A stretch of 64,000 nt of DNA from Nansenia antarctica. Its lineage: Eukaryota; Chordata; Actinopteri; Argentiniformes; Microstomatidae. Shown here piece by piece: positions 10,585 through 22,100 of the stretch (position 1 is the stretch's first letter; each line of letters starts with the position of its first letter). Under the pieces are notes generated by a model. It ran no database searches and was not told the DNA's origin. It saw only the letters and a program-made list of their open reading frames with translations. The DNA is taken from contig OZ022339.1 in the NCBI GenBank assembly GCA_963989245.1, positions 89,038,758 through 89,102,757 of the forward strand, in the 5' to 3' direction. The translations under genes and the position numbers were made by a program.

Positions 10585-11575
10585 CAGTGTTTCCTCTACA
10601 TGCATTTCATCGTGGCGGTCCGCCACGATGGAATTTCCTCCGCCACCATGCAGATTTCTCAACCCAAAAAAAAAAAATATTTTTTTTTTTTTTGCAGACC
10701 TTCACAGCGCTAGACACACCCACAAGCGCGAAGCGACGCGCTTGCAAAACTGTTTTGTGATTGGTCGAATACATCTAGGTAGGCTGCGTCTAGTCTACAA
10801 ACTACTTCAGGTGTTACAATCCATTACAGATTGATTAACAACACTGCATCAGCACGACGGTGGGTTATTGCATTCTATGGTTCGTGTTCTTATACCAGTG
10901 CTCAGTATACAAGTATTTTAAATGAACATTCGTAATGTAGTCTGATGTTCATGGTCAACTAAATCAGGCTATTTTGTGAAACAATTATGTTTCCGCTACC
11001 TTAGAACTACTTAAAGTAATTGCCAGAAATGTTAGCTAGCAATGTTAGCTAGCTATGTGTTCATAAATTCCTGGTTCCATTTTCAGATGAGTTTGTTAAA
11101 GTATTTCAAACGAAAAGTACCAGAAGATGAGGAAGACGGTCAGGTAACCACACATAGTGAAAAATATGATGATAAATACGATGTAATAATTATGATGAGA
11201 CGGTATGATATGGCACGTGTGTGGTGGTCTTGCGGCCTGTCTCGTTCCAGCGAGTCAACTCGTATACATTGTGCGCTCTGCGCTGCGGGCTAAAGGGCTC
11301 TGCACACAGCGTGCGATGCAATTTCTGTTGTATGTTCTCATAGACTTCCATTCAAACTTCAAAATGGAACGTTGACGGCGACGCGCAACAGAAATCGCAC
11401 GCTGTGTGCAGAGCCCTTAACGATCTTGTAACTTCGCAAACAATAGCAGCATTTAAAATGTTTTTAAAAAAAGTTTTAAAAAAAACGTTGTTTTGAGCGC
11501 GCGTGCGCGTTTTATGCGCGTGCGCGCGGTCAGCACTACCCGCCACCATGGTAAAAATTCCTGGAGGAAACACTG
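10585..11575 (+). mobile_element. Non-autonomous hAT element (internal deletion copy), nested in pol
   Basis: Termini CAGTGTTTCCTC and GAGGAAACACTG; TSD TAGGT at 10580-10584 and 11576-11580. Its left ~700 bp match the left end of the 6.4-kb element at 31231, including untranslated sequence and the first coding exon (11087-11143, MSLLKYFKRKVPEDEEDGQ) with its GTAACC donor. Its last ~80 bp match that element's right end (GAGCGCGCGTGCGCG ... CCTGGAGGAAACACTG). The intervening 5.3 kb, with transposase exons 2-12, is missing; the junction lies in the A-rich run near 11475-11490. It must have depended on transposase supplied elsewhere. Confidence 0.93.
11294..11417. mobile_element. 124-bp Harbinger-like MITE nested in the hAT copy
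   Basis: Terminal inverted repeats of about 35 bp (AGGGCTCTGCACACAGCGTG and its complement at the right end) flanked by the 3-bp direct repeat TAA at 11291-11293 and 11418-11420. The empty site is visible in the related element near 32150 (GCGGGCTAACGATC). Three-base TAA/TTA duplication is the habit of PIF/Harbinger elements. Confidence 0.9.
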
Positions 11576-13738
11576 TAGGTGGGGAAGGAATTTAGCTAGG
11601 TAATTTACAAACCCCAGAAACCTCTGCAGTGCTTTGATGTCAGTTGGTGTCTGCATGTTTTGCACCGCCGTTACCTTCTCTGGGTCCGGGAGTAGGCCCT
11701 CTGTGGTGAGAAGATGACCCATGTATGGCACACTGGGCTGCTTCAGCTTGAGTTTTTTCTTGTTCAACTTTAAGTTGACCTCTCTCGCCCTTTGCAATAG
11801 GGCTGCAAGGTTTTTGTCGTGGTCAGCTAATGCTGTCTCTTGTGTGTCTCCACAGCCATAGAGAAGGATGTCATCAGCTATGACACTCACACCAGCCAGT
11901 CCCTGTAGTACATCATGTTGTCTGCGCTGGTATTCTTCAGCTGCTGGCTTGATGCCAAATGGCATCCTTAACCACCTGTATCTTCCCAGAGGTGTCCAGA
12001 ATGTAGTGAGATAGCTGCTTTCCTCATCCAGCTTCACCTGCCAGTATCCATCCTTTGCATCTAAAACTGAAAATACCTTGGCATTCGCGATGTCTGGCAA
12101 TATCTCCTCTATGGTAGGCATCTGATAGTGGGACCTCAGCAGAGCCTTGTTGAGCGCACTCGGGTCAATGCAGGTGCGCAGTTTCCCTGGCTTCTCGATG
12201 ACGACCATGTTGCTGATCCATTGCGTGGGCTCAGTGACTTTAACAATGATTCCTTGCTCTTCCATTGACTTTATCGCTTCTGTGACCTTTTTCTTTAGTG
12301 GTATTGGAACCCGCCGTGGCAGGTGTTGTACTGGCCGTATATCAGTGTCGACTTTCAGGTGTAGCTCACCAGGTAGGCAGCCAAGCCCTTCAAATACATC
12401 TTCATACTTGGATATTATCTCCTCTGTCGTGTGTGCTGTATGCGTTTTGGTGGGCGTTTGTGGAGTGTCCAGATGATGAACTGCATGTCTGTGATTCACC
12501 CTGATCAAATCCAGTTTCTGGCACGTGTCAGCTGACAGCAGAGGGACCTGTGATGACTCCATGACCTGGAAATTTAGCATGTGAGTCTGTCCATCATGTT
12601 CCGTTTTCAGTCTGACTTCTCCAGTTGGCTTTATCAATGACCCATCATATAGCTTGAGAGTGGCTTTGCTGGGACGAAGAGCAGGGTTGCCATCCTGTGT
12701 AATGCATTGTAGGTCTCGGTAGCTTAATACATTGACAGTGGAGCCTGTGTCTAATTGACATTTCACTGTGTGGCTGGGGTCATATGTCACTTTTCCATGC
12801 ATTTGTGGGGTAAGCTTTAGATTGACAAACAGTTTGTGTGCTGTGTCCTGTATAGAGTTTACATGTGAAATGTACCACATTTCATCTGGTGATTCACTAT
12901 CTGGCTCATTGTATGCATCCTGCATTACGTTAACATGACGTTTGTGTTGTGCTTGTTTGCATACCTTAGCAAAATGGTTTTTCTTGCCACAGGTTTTGCA
13001 AATGGTTCCATATGCTGGGCATTTCAGACGTTCATGTGTAGACCCACAGTAGTGGCATGTGACTCCTGGTTTCCTTTCTCTACTTGTGGTGCTTGGAGGT
13101 TCTGTCGGCTTGTGTCGAGTGAAGCCACGCCCCTCTGAATGTCTTTCTCTTGAAGCATAACTCACAGTCTCCTGCTCACCTCCGCTCATTCTTTTGTTTT
13201 GTATCTGTGCTTGTTCGCTTGCCCTGCACGTGTCTACGGCTGCCGCTAGGGTGAGTTTAGCTTCTCTCAGCATGCGCGTGCGTGCGCTAATGTCTTTTGT
13301 CCCAATGACAAGCCTGTCACGTATCATTTCTTCATTCAGCTGGCCAAAGTTACATGTATGTGCTAGCTTCCTTAAGTTTGCAACATATTGGTCTACTGAC
13401 TCACTCTGGCTCTGTTGGGTGCTATTGAATATATATCGTTCATAAATCACATTCCTGGATGGTTCGAAATGCTGTTCAAGTGCATCTAGAATCTTGTCAG
13501 GTTTGAGTCTGTCTGCTTCTGTCATGTGAAGGTGCCGTTGCAGCATGTGGCATTCCTTACCTATTATGGTTAGTAGGGTAGCTATGCGGATCTTGTTGTC
13601 CTTTTTGTCCAGCCCAGTTGCAATCTCGTAGTTTTCCCACTGTGCTCTAAAGAATGTCCAGTTGCTATATGCATCCCCTTTCATGTCCATCCGTTCCGGC
13701 ACTGGAATCGCCGGGTAAATAGCTTTAGCTTCAGCCAT
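11576..13738 (-). CDS. gag-pol: gag-pol, N-terminal part: Gag, protease and reverse transcriptase
   Basis: The frame starts at ATG 13738. Residues 1-225 are Gag-like. Residues 228-260 hold two cysteine-rich knuckles (CHYCGSTHERLKC, CKTCGKKNHFAKVC). The aspartic protease has its DTGS at 330-333. The reverse transcriptase covers roughly 470-715, with LRTCIDPSALN, SVLDAKDGYWQ, MPFGIKPA and an active site reading VIADDIL, so Ala replaces the usual Tyr/Ile before the DD pair, a variant found in some gypsy lineages. The frame runs into the hAT insertion after residue 721 and then reads about 40 foreign residues to a stop. No separate gag stop is seen: Gag and Pol share one frame. Confidence 0.92.
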
Positions 13739-13840
13739 TGCGTTCGTGATAGCTAGCGCGGTCCGTCTCAGCAGTAACGATAGTTATCAGAATGTTTTTT
13801 CGTCTTTGGGTATGTTATTCCCTTCTTCTGTCGTTTGCCG

Positions 13841-13861
13841 CTGAGTCCAGTTCTGACACCA
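13841..13861 (-). promoter_or_regulatory. Primer binding site
   Basis: Next to the 5' LTR the minus strand reads TGGTGTCAGAACTGGACTCA. The first 11-12 bases complement the 3' end of tRNA-Leu (TTCTGACACCA as I recall it); beyond that the match fails, so the tRNA is only probable. Confidence 0.6.
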
Positions 13862-14055
13862 TGTTAAAATGATCATGCGGATACGGTTATAATCAAAGTC
13901 TCTTTACTCGCAGTTCAAGGACAATACAGAACGTACATCTTATGTCTGTGCTAGCATAGTAATGAGTGTATCAACAAGCTCAACAAGCTCAACAAGTTCA
14001 CTCGTAAGTAACACTCACTGCAGGTGGTGCCACCTGCAGGTCAACTCTCGTAACA
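13862..14055 (-). repeat. 5' LTR of the retrotransposon
   Basis: Same 194 bases as the 3' LTR as far as can be seen by eye. Element transcription would start here and run leftward. Confidence 0.95.
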
Positions 14056-14188
14056 GTTAGGGGAGAACAAAGCATTTGAAAATATTTAGCAACAAGATGA
14101 TCTGGTATCTACAATACAAGATTGGATTTAAGTTTGAGAAAGTATGAAAGTATGCCAAGTTATAGTGTTGCTGCCATGGCAACCATAC

Positions 14189-14821
14189 AATGGGAATTTC
14201 TGGTCTTTGCTACTTTAATCAGATAAAATAAGAAAACCGTAGTGCTTTTTAGATATTAGGAGCCCAAATCCGATGGCCAGTTAGGCAAACTATTATATAG
14301 TGTCGTTGCCGATCAATGATCGACGTCGTTATATAGAGAAAATTAATGAAATAGGGGTTGATTCATCATAGCAGTCATATGTCATCTCCCTGTCATCAGG
14401 GATTTGTAGTTCTTCAGTTGATTTGCCGTGGTCCTAACGTCTTCACCTCCAGTCCCCCCAACAGCGTTTGCTTTCGTTTCTTCTTTGAACATTTATCTCC
14501 CATGATTACAATAGAAATATCATGCACAGTAGCACTAGTCGATAGCCGTTATATATTATGGGTGAAGGGTTAGTAGTACTAAGTAGTACCTTAGTAGGCT
14601 AGATCAAATGAAGAACTACAAATCCCTGATGACAGGGAGATGACATATGACTGCTCTGGTGAATCAACCCCTATTTCATAAATGTTCTCTATATAACGAC
14701 GTCGATCATTGATCGGCAACGACACTATATAATAGTTTGCCTAACTGGCCATCGGATTTGTGTTCCTAATATCTAAAAAGCAGTACGGTTTTCTTATTTT
14801 ATCGGATTAAAGTTCCCATTG
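14189..14821. mobile_element. Foldback repeat with ~220-bp inverted arms
   Basis: The left arm, 14189-14417, starts AATGGGAA and includes TTGCCGATCAATGATCGACG. It returns inverted at 14606-14821 with roughly 90% identity by eye, around a 190-bp centre. The arms hold GATGACAGGGAGATGAC, which recurs a third time at 14877 outside the structure. I found no clear TSD. Confidence 0.75.
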
Positions 14822-14829
14822 ACCACCAG

Positions 14830-15480
14830 TCAAACTTCTCCGTTTCTATCACCCAAAAAGGGGCGTGGACATTCTGATGACAGGGAGATGACGCGCAATT
14901 GCTCTGATGAATAGGATAGACGTCAGCTATTCCCGCGAGACCAGGAAACGGGATGTGAAACGGCGGGACGTGAAACAAAGATGGTGGATCAGTAAGCGCA
15001 CACAGTGCAGAGACTGAAGACAACACGAGTCATTTATTACGTTTATAACTGTGAGTCATTTATTAAGTTTATAACTGTGCTAGAGGGCAAACATTACAAC
15101 ATGTTCACTTATTACACAAAGACTGGGAAAGCGACACTAGCTTGAACAACAACGGAGGCGCCGACCTGACGGTAGGAGTTGGAGTGATTGATGAATGAAG
15201 CAGAGAGCTGCTAGATACAATGGTCAGTACAGAGCTGCGTTAGTGATACAAGATCATTATTACATACTTATTCATTACAATCAAATACAATCATGTTCAT
15301 AGATGTGGCTTTGTTTCGCTAGTTAACCAGCCAACTCTGTAACATTACCCTAGTGAATTACTCATGACATGACGTAGGCCTACTAGTTCCCTCTCGTCCG
15401 CATTTCAGACAGCAAATGTTACCAGCCCTTTATAAACAAGCACAAACACGTTCCACCACTTATCCATGGCACTTTTTGTT
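14830..15480. other. Unassigned sequence with a short tandem duplication
   Basis: GAGTCATTTATTA(C/A)GTTTATAACTGT is repeated twice at 15028-15078. No exon was established. Confidence 0.4.
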
Positions 15481-15484
15481 CAGT

Positions 15485-15548
15485 AAAAGATTGCATTTCA
15501 TGTTCGAAAGGCGCTATGTAAATAAAGCTTTACTTACTTACTTACTTT
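15485..15548 (+). repeat. Retroposon 3' tail with (TTAC)n
   Basis: GGCGCTATGTAAATAAAGC followed by a TTAC tetramer run is the typical tail of a fish SINE/LINE; the body is not recognisable. Confidence 0.5.
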
Positions 15549-15549
15549 T

Positions 15550-16152
15550 ACACTGCTGTACTGAAAAGGTACTGAACCGTGACTTCAAAACCACAAACTG
15601 AAATGTGTCTGTACCGTTACACCCCTATATATTTTAAATGTAACAATACAAACCTGATCTTTTCAAATCTGTAATCTCTTACCTTTCAATCGCTATTTTC
15701 ATTTTGTCTGCACTCTTATCCTGTGGCCTGTAAATGGTATTTGAAATGTCAAATGCCAAAATCATGGCATGATCAGCCTAGTTGCTGTGTTGTCAACACA
15801 GAAAAAGCTAAACTTTTGGTTTTCCCTTGAAAAAGAGGGGGCCACATATTAAAGAGCTGTAATTCCTAGACCCTTCCTCCAATCTGGATAGGAATACCCT
15901 CAAATTAAAGAGGGTATTTAGTCTGCACTTTAAGGCCATGTGCATTCTATAACTGTAACTTGAATATGTTTTGGTAAACAGCTAAAATAACAAAAATTCT
16001 GTCAGTGTCCAAAATGCATATATATATATATATATGGACCTACATATAGCTTGGCTACTGTTTTCCACTTTTGGTTAAAAAAATAACATAACATATGTTT
16101 TGATTAAATTTCTTCATTCTTGTTTTAATATTTTGATCATCTTTATTCGTAG
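15550..16152. other. Unassigned intronic or upstream sequence
   Basis: AT-rich. Contains a TA run at 16018-16036 and leads into the splice acceptor at 16152. Confidence 0.45.
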
Positions 16153-19100
16153 GATTCCCTGCACTGTGAACTCCCCATCTGGACAATGATGGATGCTTCT
16201 GCTTGTTCTGGTCATGACGACATGCGCCAGTGCTACGTCCAGTGTGGGAAGAAACTAAACATGGAGGATATTGTGAAAATACGGCAGCGAATTAGAAAAG
16301 GAGGACAACACCATTGTGGTACAACTGATCAGTAAGTCATACACATGCTGTGAATCCTGTCCACAAGTAGCCTATTGTGTTCACAGGGTTTGACAGTAAC
16401 GCTTGTCCGGAGCAAGTAAAACATTTGCCGGATTTGTTTGCGCGAGCCCGATGACGGTGCTGAATCCTGGATACTTTTAACTGTGTGCAGGAAGAACAAC
16501 AGACGGCATAATAATAATATCTTCACTCCACGATCATCTAGTCTGGTCTGGCGCCTGCGCCGTCTGTTGTTCTTCCTGCACACAGGTAAAAATATCCAGG
16601 ATCCAGCAGCGTTGTCGGGCTCGCGCAAACAAATCCGGTGAATTGCTCCGGGCAAGCGTTACTGTCGAACCCTGGTTCAATAATTCACCATAGGGTGCCA
16701 GGTGTACAGTATGCTAATGGTGGTCATTGAATTGATATGATGAATTATACTGCCAGGTGCATAACTATAATCTTAGCCAAGTCATTGTATTAGCTCAGTA
16801 CATTTCAGCAGCAGCTAAACAGTTGGTAATTAAAGGGCAGAACTATAAGCACATCTAATAGATGAATGTCATGTATGATAACGCAGCAAGCTAGCTTGAA
16901 AGGGAGCTGCCAGTCAAGCGTGCAAAGTCCACGCCCATACAGCCCTCTGTCTGACCAGGAAGTTGAGCCTAACTAGAAGATTATTGTCATTTTTTCTTGT
17001 GTAAAGTATTTAAAATATCAAATATCAAAATACTAATTGGAACCGTTTAATGTCTATTTTCCAGACCCTTTAAATACAAAGAAATGCAATCAGTAATCCA
17101 TAGATTATTGCATTTGCAGCACATGTCCTGTCAGTCTAGATGGGCTTTCAGTGAACTGGTTGGCTGTCATTTATAATTGACTCTGCACTGTTTGTGCCTC
17201 CATTGTTTCTAGCTGCAGGTCCTCTTCAGCTCATGTAACCATGTATGAACCAGAGTCCACAGAGTCCCCCGGATGTGACTGTGGTTTTCCAGCCCTGAAA
17301 ATCACATGGTGGGGTCCAGAGATGGTGGCAGTGAAGCTGGAGGAAGAAGATGTAGAGGAGAATGGTGTGATGGTGAAAGAAGAAGTGGAGGAGAAGAGAG
17401 TGATGGTGAAAGAAGAAGATGGAGGTGCAGCTGTAATGCAGAAGGGTGTGATGGTGAAAGAAGAAGATGGAGGAGAAGAAATGAGGGAGGAGGGAGGGAT
17501 GGTGAAAGAAGAGGGCGAAGTAGAAGTAGAGATTGAAGACACGGATGGTAAGTCTTTGTTGTATAGTGGTGAGGGTCATTGCACTGCTGAAAAAATCAAT
17601 GCTGCCAGTGGCAAGGCAAGTTTATTTGTATGGCACATTTCATATAACAGGGGCAATTCAAAGTGCTTTACATGCATTAGGCTATTTAAAAATACAGCAA
17701 GAGGAGCATAGCAAGAAAATAAAAACGACTGAATAAAAGCAAATATAAGAGGTAAATTGATCAAACAATTTAATAAGACCATAGTTAATGGATAAAAGAC
17801 ATTGATAGAATTGTTTAATCATAACTGCTGCAACATGAAGGTTTTTAGCTTAGATTTAAATATTTTTAGGGTTTGCGCCTGTTTGATTTCTTCAGGGAGT
17901 TTGTTCCAGGAGCATGCAGCAGCTGACCTTAGGGGCCTTAGGGAATATAGGGAGGGAGGAGATCTGATATGAATATAGGGCGGGAGGAGATCTGATATGA
18001 ATACAGGGTGGGAGGAGATCTGATATGAATATAGGGTGGGAGGAGATCTGATATGAATATAGGGAGGGAGGAGATCTGATATGAATATAGGGAGGGAGGA
18101 GATCTGATTTGAATATAGGGTGGGAGGAGATCTGATATGAATATAGGGTGGGAGGAGATCTGATATGAATATAGGGTGGGAGGAGATCTGATATGAATAT
18201 AGGGTGGGAGGAGACCTGATATGAATATAGGGAGGGAGGAGATCTGATATGAATATAGGGTGAGGAGATCTGATATGAATATAGGGTGGAAGGAGATCTG
18301 ATATGAATATAGGGTGGGAGGAGATCTGATATGAATATAGGGTGGGAGGAGGTCTGATATGAATATAGGGAGGGAGGAGATCTGATATGAATATAGGGTG
18401 GGAGGAGGTCTGATATGAATATAGGGTGGGAGGAGATCTGATATGAATATAGGGTGGGTGGGAGGAGATCTGATATGAATATAGGGTGGGAGGAGATCTG
18501 ATATGATTATAGGGTGGGAGGAGATCTGATATGAATATAGGGAGGGAGGAGATCTGATATGAATATAGGGAGGGAGGAGATCTGATATGAATATAGGGAG
18601 GGAGGAGATCTGATATGAATATAGGGAGGAGATCTGATATGAATATAGGGTGGGAGGAGATCTGATATGAATATCGGGTGGGAGGAGATCTGATATTTTG
18701 GTCCCAGACCATTTTCTGTGAGAGACTGGTAGCCAGTGTAGGGATCTCAGGATTGGTGTAATGTGTTCAAAGGTATTCATTTTTGTTAGGACCCTAGCAG
18801 TTGCGTTTTGAATGAGCTGCAGCTTACGAACAGCCCCTTTAGATAGGCCTGTTAGTAGACCATTACAATAATCAAGTCTATTCGAAACAAATGCATAGAT
18901 TAGTTTTTTTTTTTTCAAGGTCTTATTTGGACATGAAACCTCTCATTCTTGTTATGTTTTTCAGGTGATAGTAGGCTGATTTAGTTATCGAGTTCATGTG
19001 GCTGTTGAAGTTTAGAGTCTAGAATTACACTAAGATTTCTGACCTGTTTTTTAGTTTAGAGAGAATCAAGTTTTGCACTGACTTTCGATCTTTTGTCAGG

Positions 19101-22100
19101 TGCACCGAATACAATTATCTTTGTTTTGTCCTAATGAAGCGATGTAAACACTGCTATTTGAGACAAACAAAACACGCATATTCCTACACTAGTAGCAATA
19201 GCAGTGTTTCCATCTCATGGCTCTATGGTAGATACCATGTTTACATCTCATGGCTCTATGGTAGATACCATGTCTACATCTCATGGCTCTATGGTAGATA
19301 CCATGTCTACATCTCATGGCTCTATGGTAGATAGCATGTTTACATCTCATGGCTCTATGGTATATACCATGTTTACATCTCATGGCTCTATGGTAGATAC
19401 CATGTTTACATCTCCTAGCTCTATGGTAGACAGTGTTTCCCCTAGGTTTGCTGCCTTGGGGGGGTGGTATGGACCGTGGCATGGACCCCCCCCCCCCCCC
19501 CCAGGGGGTAAGACCCTGCGACATACCAGTGTCATGTCCAGGGGGTGTACTAACTTGTACATTAAGTCGCCTCACGCTACGGAAACAGACCTATGGGCTG
19601 TTAGGCTCGAGAACCATCGGTTCTCAAGGCTACTTACTTATGTGGTCTTGACTACCTGTCAACTTTCTCACCTGGTTCTTGCTCGCTCTCTCTCTCTCTG
19701 GTGCACCATCCTGCTCTCTCTCCTTTTCTCCCTCTCTATCCTCCTCTCTCCCTCTTTTACTGTCAACCAAAAGGCAAACATAACAACCAGAGTATTTATA
19801 ATCTAATAAGAGGTATAAATTGATCCATATCAATTTATAACATAATTATAATTGAATATTGGATTGCTTTTTTTTTTTTTTTGAAAACTGTTTTTATTTG
19901 GGGTTTTCAATTTTATACAGAGGGCACAAACAAAACAATACAACGACAAGGACAATATTAAACATACACAGCAAGAACCCCAGAGCTGATTGAAACCCCC
20001 ACAGAACCCAGACAGGACCACTGGAACTGTGAAGACTCCGTGGAAGCCCAATCAACTCCCCCCCCCCCCCGCTGCACATACAGTAAACAGTCACAGTACA
20101 TACACTAGGGGTTTGGAGAAAATAAAAATAAATAAAAAAACAAACAGAACGTCAGAAGATATATTTATAATAGAATTAAGGTATGGACGTAGATATCATT
20201 ACATTACATTACATTATTGTCGTCTAGCATAGGCCTTCATCCAATGCGACCCACCCAAAACCCCACCAAACGAGTACCCTGGAGTCAGATAGTGCATACA
20301 TTTACCAAGCAAGAATCCTTAGGGGAAACCTTGCAGTAAGGAAGATGACAAGAAAGGTCCAATATATTTTAAGTAGGGGTCCCAAGTTTGGTAGAAACTG
20401 TCCGTCTTGGAGTGTAACATGCAAGTGATATATTCATTGGGAATGCAGTCCATTATGATATTATGCCAAGATTTTTTGGAGGGGGGAGCTTCCTTTATCC
20501 AGTATAGCAGAATGTTTTTCCTTGCGAAAAATGTTAAGAGGTTGAACAACCTTTGGTGTTTGGCATTCGAGATCTGGCGATCCGGAGTGCCAAGGATGAG
20601 ACACCTAGGGTCCAATCCCACCGAGACATTGAACATAATTGAGAGTTCATTAACAACATTAGTCCAGTAGCTTTGGATTTTTGGACAAGACCAGAAATAG
20701 TGAAAGATATTACCAACATTGGATTTACATTTGCAGCAGAGTGGTGAGGAGTTGCTGTCCATTTTATTTTTGAGTGCAGGTGTTACATGAATACGGTGTA
20801 CGATTTGATATTGTGTGGACTGAGATCTTTTTGGCGTAGGTCCAAACTTCTTTCCACTCCGCCTCATTAAAAGTGACCCCTAGATCTTTTTCCCAAGCCA
20901 GTTTGATGGCCTGGGAATTTTGGGGAGATATCGAAGCAAGAGCTTTGTAAAATGCGCTGATGCGTCTGATGGGTTGTTGAGATAGCATCTCTTCCAAAAC
21001 AGAGATAGAATTATCAGTCATTAGAGTGGTGTCCTTAATAATAAACCGGGTGATTTGTAAGTATTTAAATTGATCAGATTTTTGAAGGTGAAAAAATTGT
21101 TGAAGTTGTGTAAAGGAGAATAAAGAGATATTGTCGAACAGATCTCCCAATTTTGTTATACCCTGCTTGTACCATCTTTTGAAGGTCTGGTCAATGCGGC
21201 CTGGCTCGAAATCTGGATTGTCCAGGAATGGAGTGAGAGGAGACGTCAGATCAGAACGCCCCTCTATCTTGCAGACGGAACGCCAGGCTTTAACTGTGCT
21301 TATAGTGATAGGGTTGGAGCAACATTTTTAAATAGATTTAAGGTCTTTAACAAAAAGCAGGTTCCATAAGGGGCATGTCGACTGAGAGATCTCAATATCA
21401 ACCCAGATAGACACTTTCTCGTGTTTAAACCAAGTCGCCATCACCCGAAGGTGACTGGCGAGCTGGTAATACCTTAAATTAGGTACATCTAAGCCCCCAT
21501 CCGTGCCTACCATTTGAAGTGTTGCCAGTTTTAGCCTGGGCCTCCTCTTACTCCAAATAAAAGTGCTCAGCCAGCCTTCTATTTCTTTGATTACCTTATT
21601 TGATAACAGCAGAGGGAGCATTTGTAAGGGATTCAGTAGTTTGGGAAGTATACTCATTTTGAAAAGAGCTATCCTTCCTAGCCATGAAATAGGTAGCAAA
21701 TGAGGAGATAACCTTGGTCAGGTGTGGGACGGAGGACTGGGGGTGTGATAAAAATAGCAAAATGTTATCAGCATATAAAGAAATCTTGTGCTCCCTGCTC
21801 TGAGTGGAAATACCAGAGATAGAGATGTTTTGTCTTATAGCTTGTGCCAGAGGTTCGAGCGCAATGTTGAAAAGCAGCGGACTCAGTGGGTCTCCCTGGC
21901 GATTGCCACGGTGGAGTGCAAAGTTGTCTGATCGCAATCCATTTGTCAGGACTGCTGCTAGTGGAGAGTTATAAAGAACTCTGATCCACTTAATGAGGTC
22001 ATCTCCGAGTCCAAATGCTTGTAGTGTAGAGAATAAGTAAGGCCATTCAACTCTGTCGAATGCCTTCTCTGCATCTAGGGAAAGCACCAGGGCTGGGATG

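Larger units (their letters stand above)
8236..14055 (-). mobile_element. Ty3/gypsy-type LTR retrotransposon, young, with nested DNA transposons
   Basis: Two 194-bp direct repeats (8236-8429 and 13862-14055), each TG...CA, enclose a minus-strand gag-pol. The flanks carry a 5-bp TSD, GTTAG, at 8231-8235 and 14056-14060, so both borders are exact. By eye I find no difference between the LTRs, which means a recent insertion. Total length is 5,820 bp, of which 991 bp (10585-11575) plus a 5-bp TSD belong to a hAT element inserted in the coding sequence. Domain order is gag zinc knuckles, protease, RT, RNase H, integrase, as in Ty3/gypsy. This copy cannot express an uninterrupted pol, but the frame is consistent on both sides of the insertion. 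Confidence 0.95.

Noticed and set aside
10577..11583. An 8-bp TSD for the hAT element in pol
   Set aside because: Flanks agree only for the five bases TAGGT; the long copy at 31231 also gives exactly five.
14981..14992. ATGGTGGATCA|GTAAGC as a first coding exon of the zinc-finger gene
   Set aside because: Joined to the 16153 exon in the required phase it meets a TGA within 13 codons, so it cannot supply the start.
17819..18918. Two long overlapping minus-strand ORFs of 297 and 326 codons
   Set aside because: They are produced by the 28-bp array, which has no stop in any frame; only their ends are LINE remnants.
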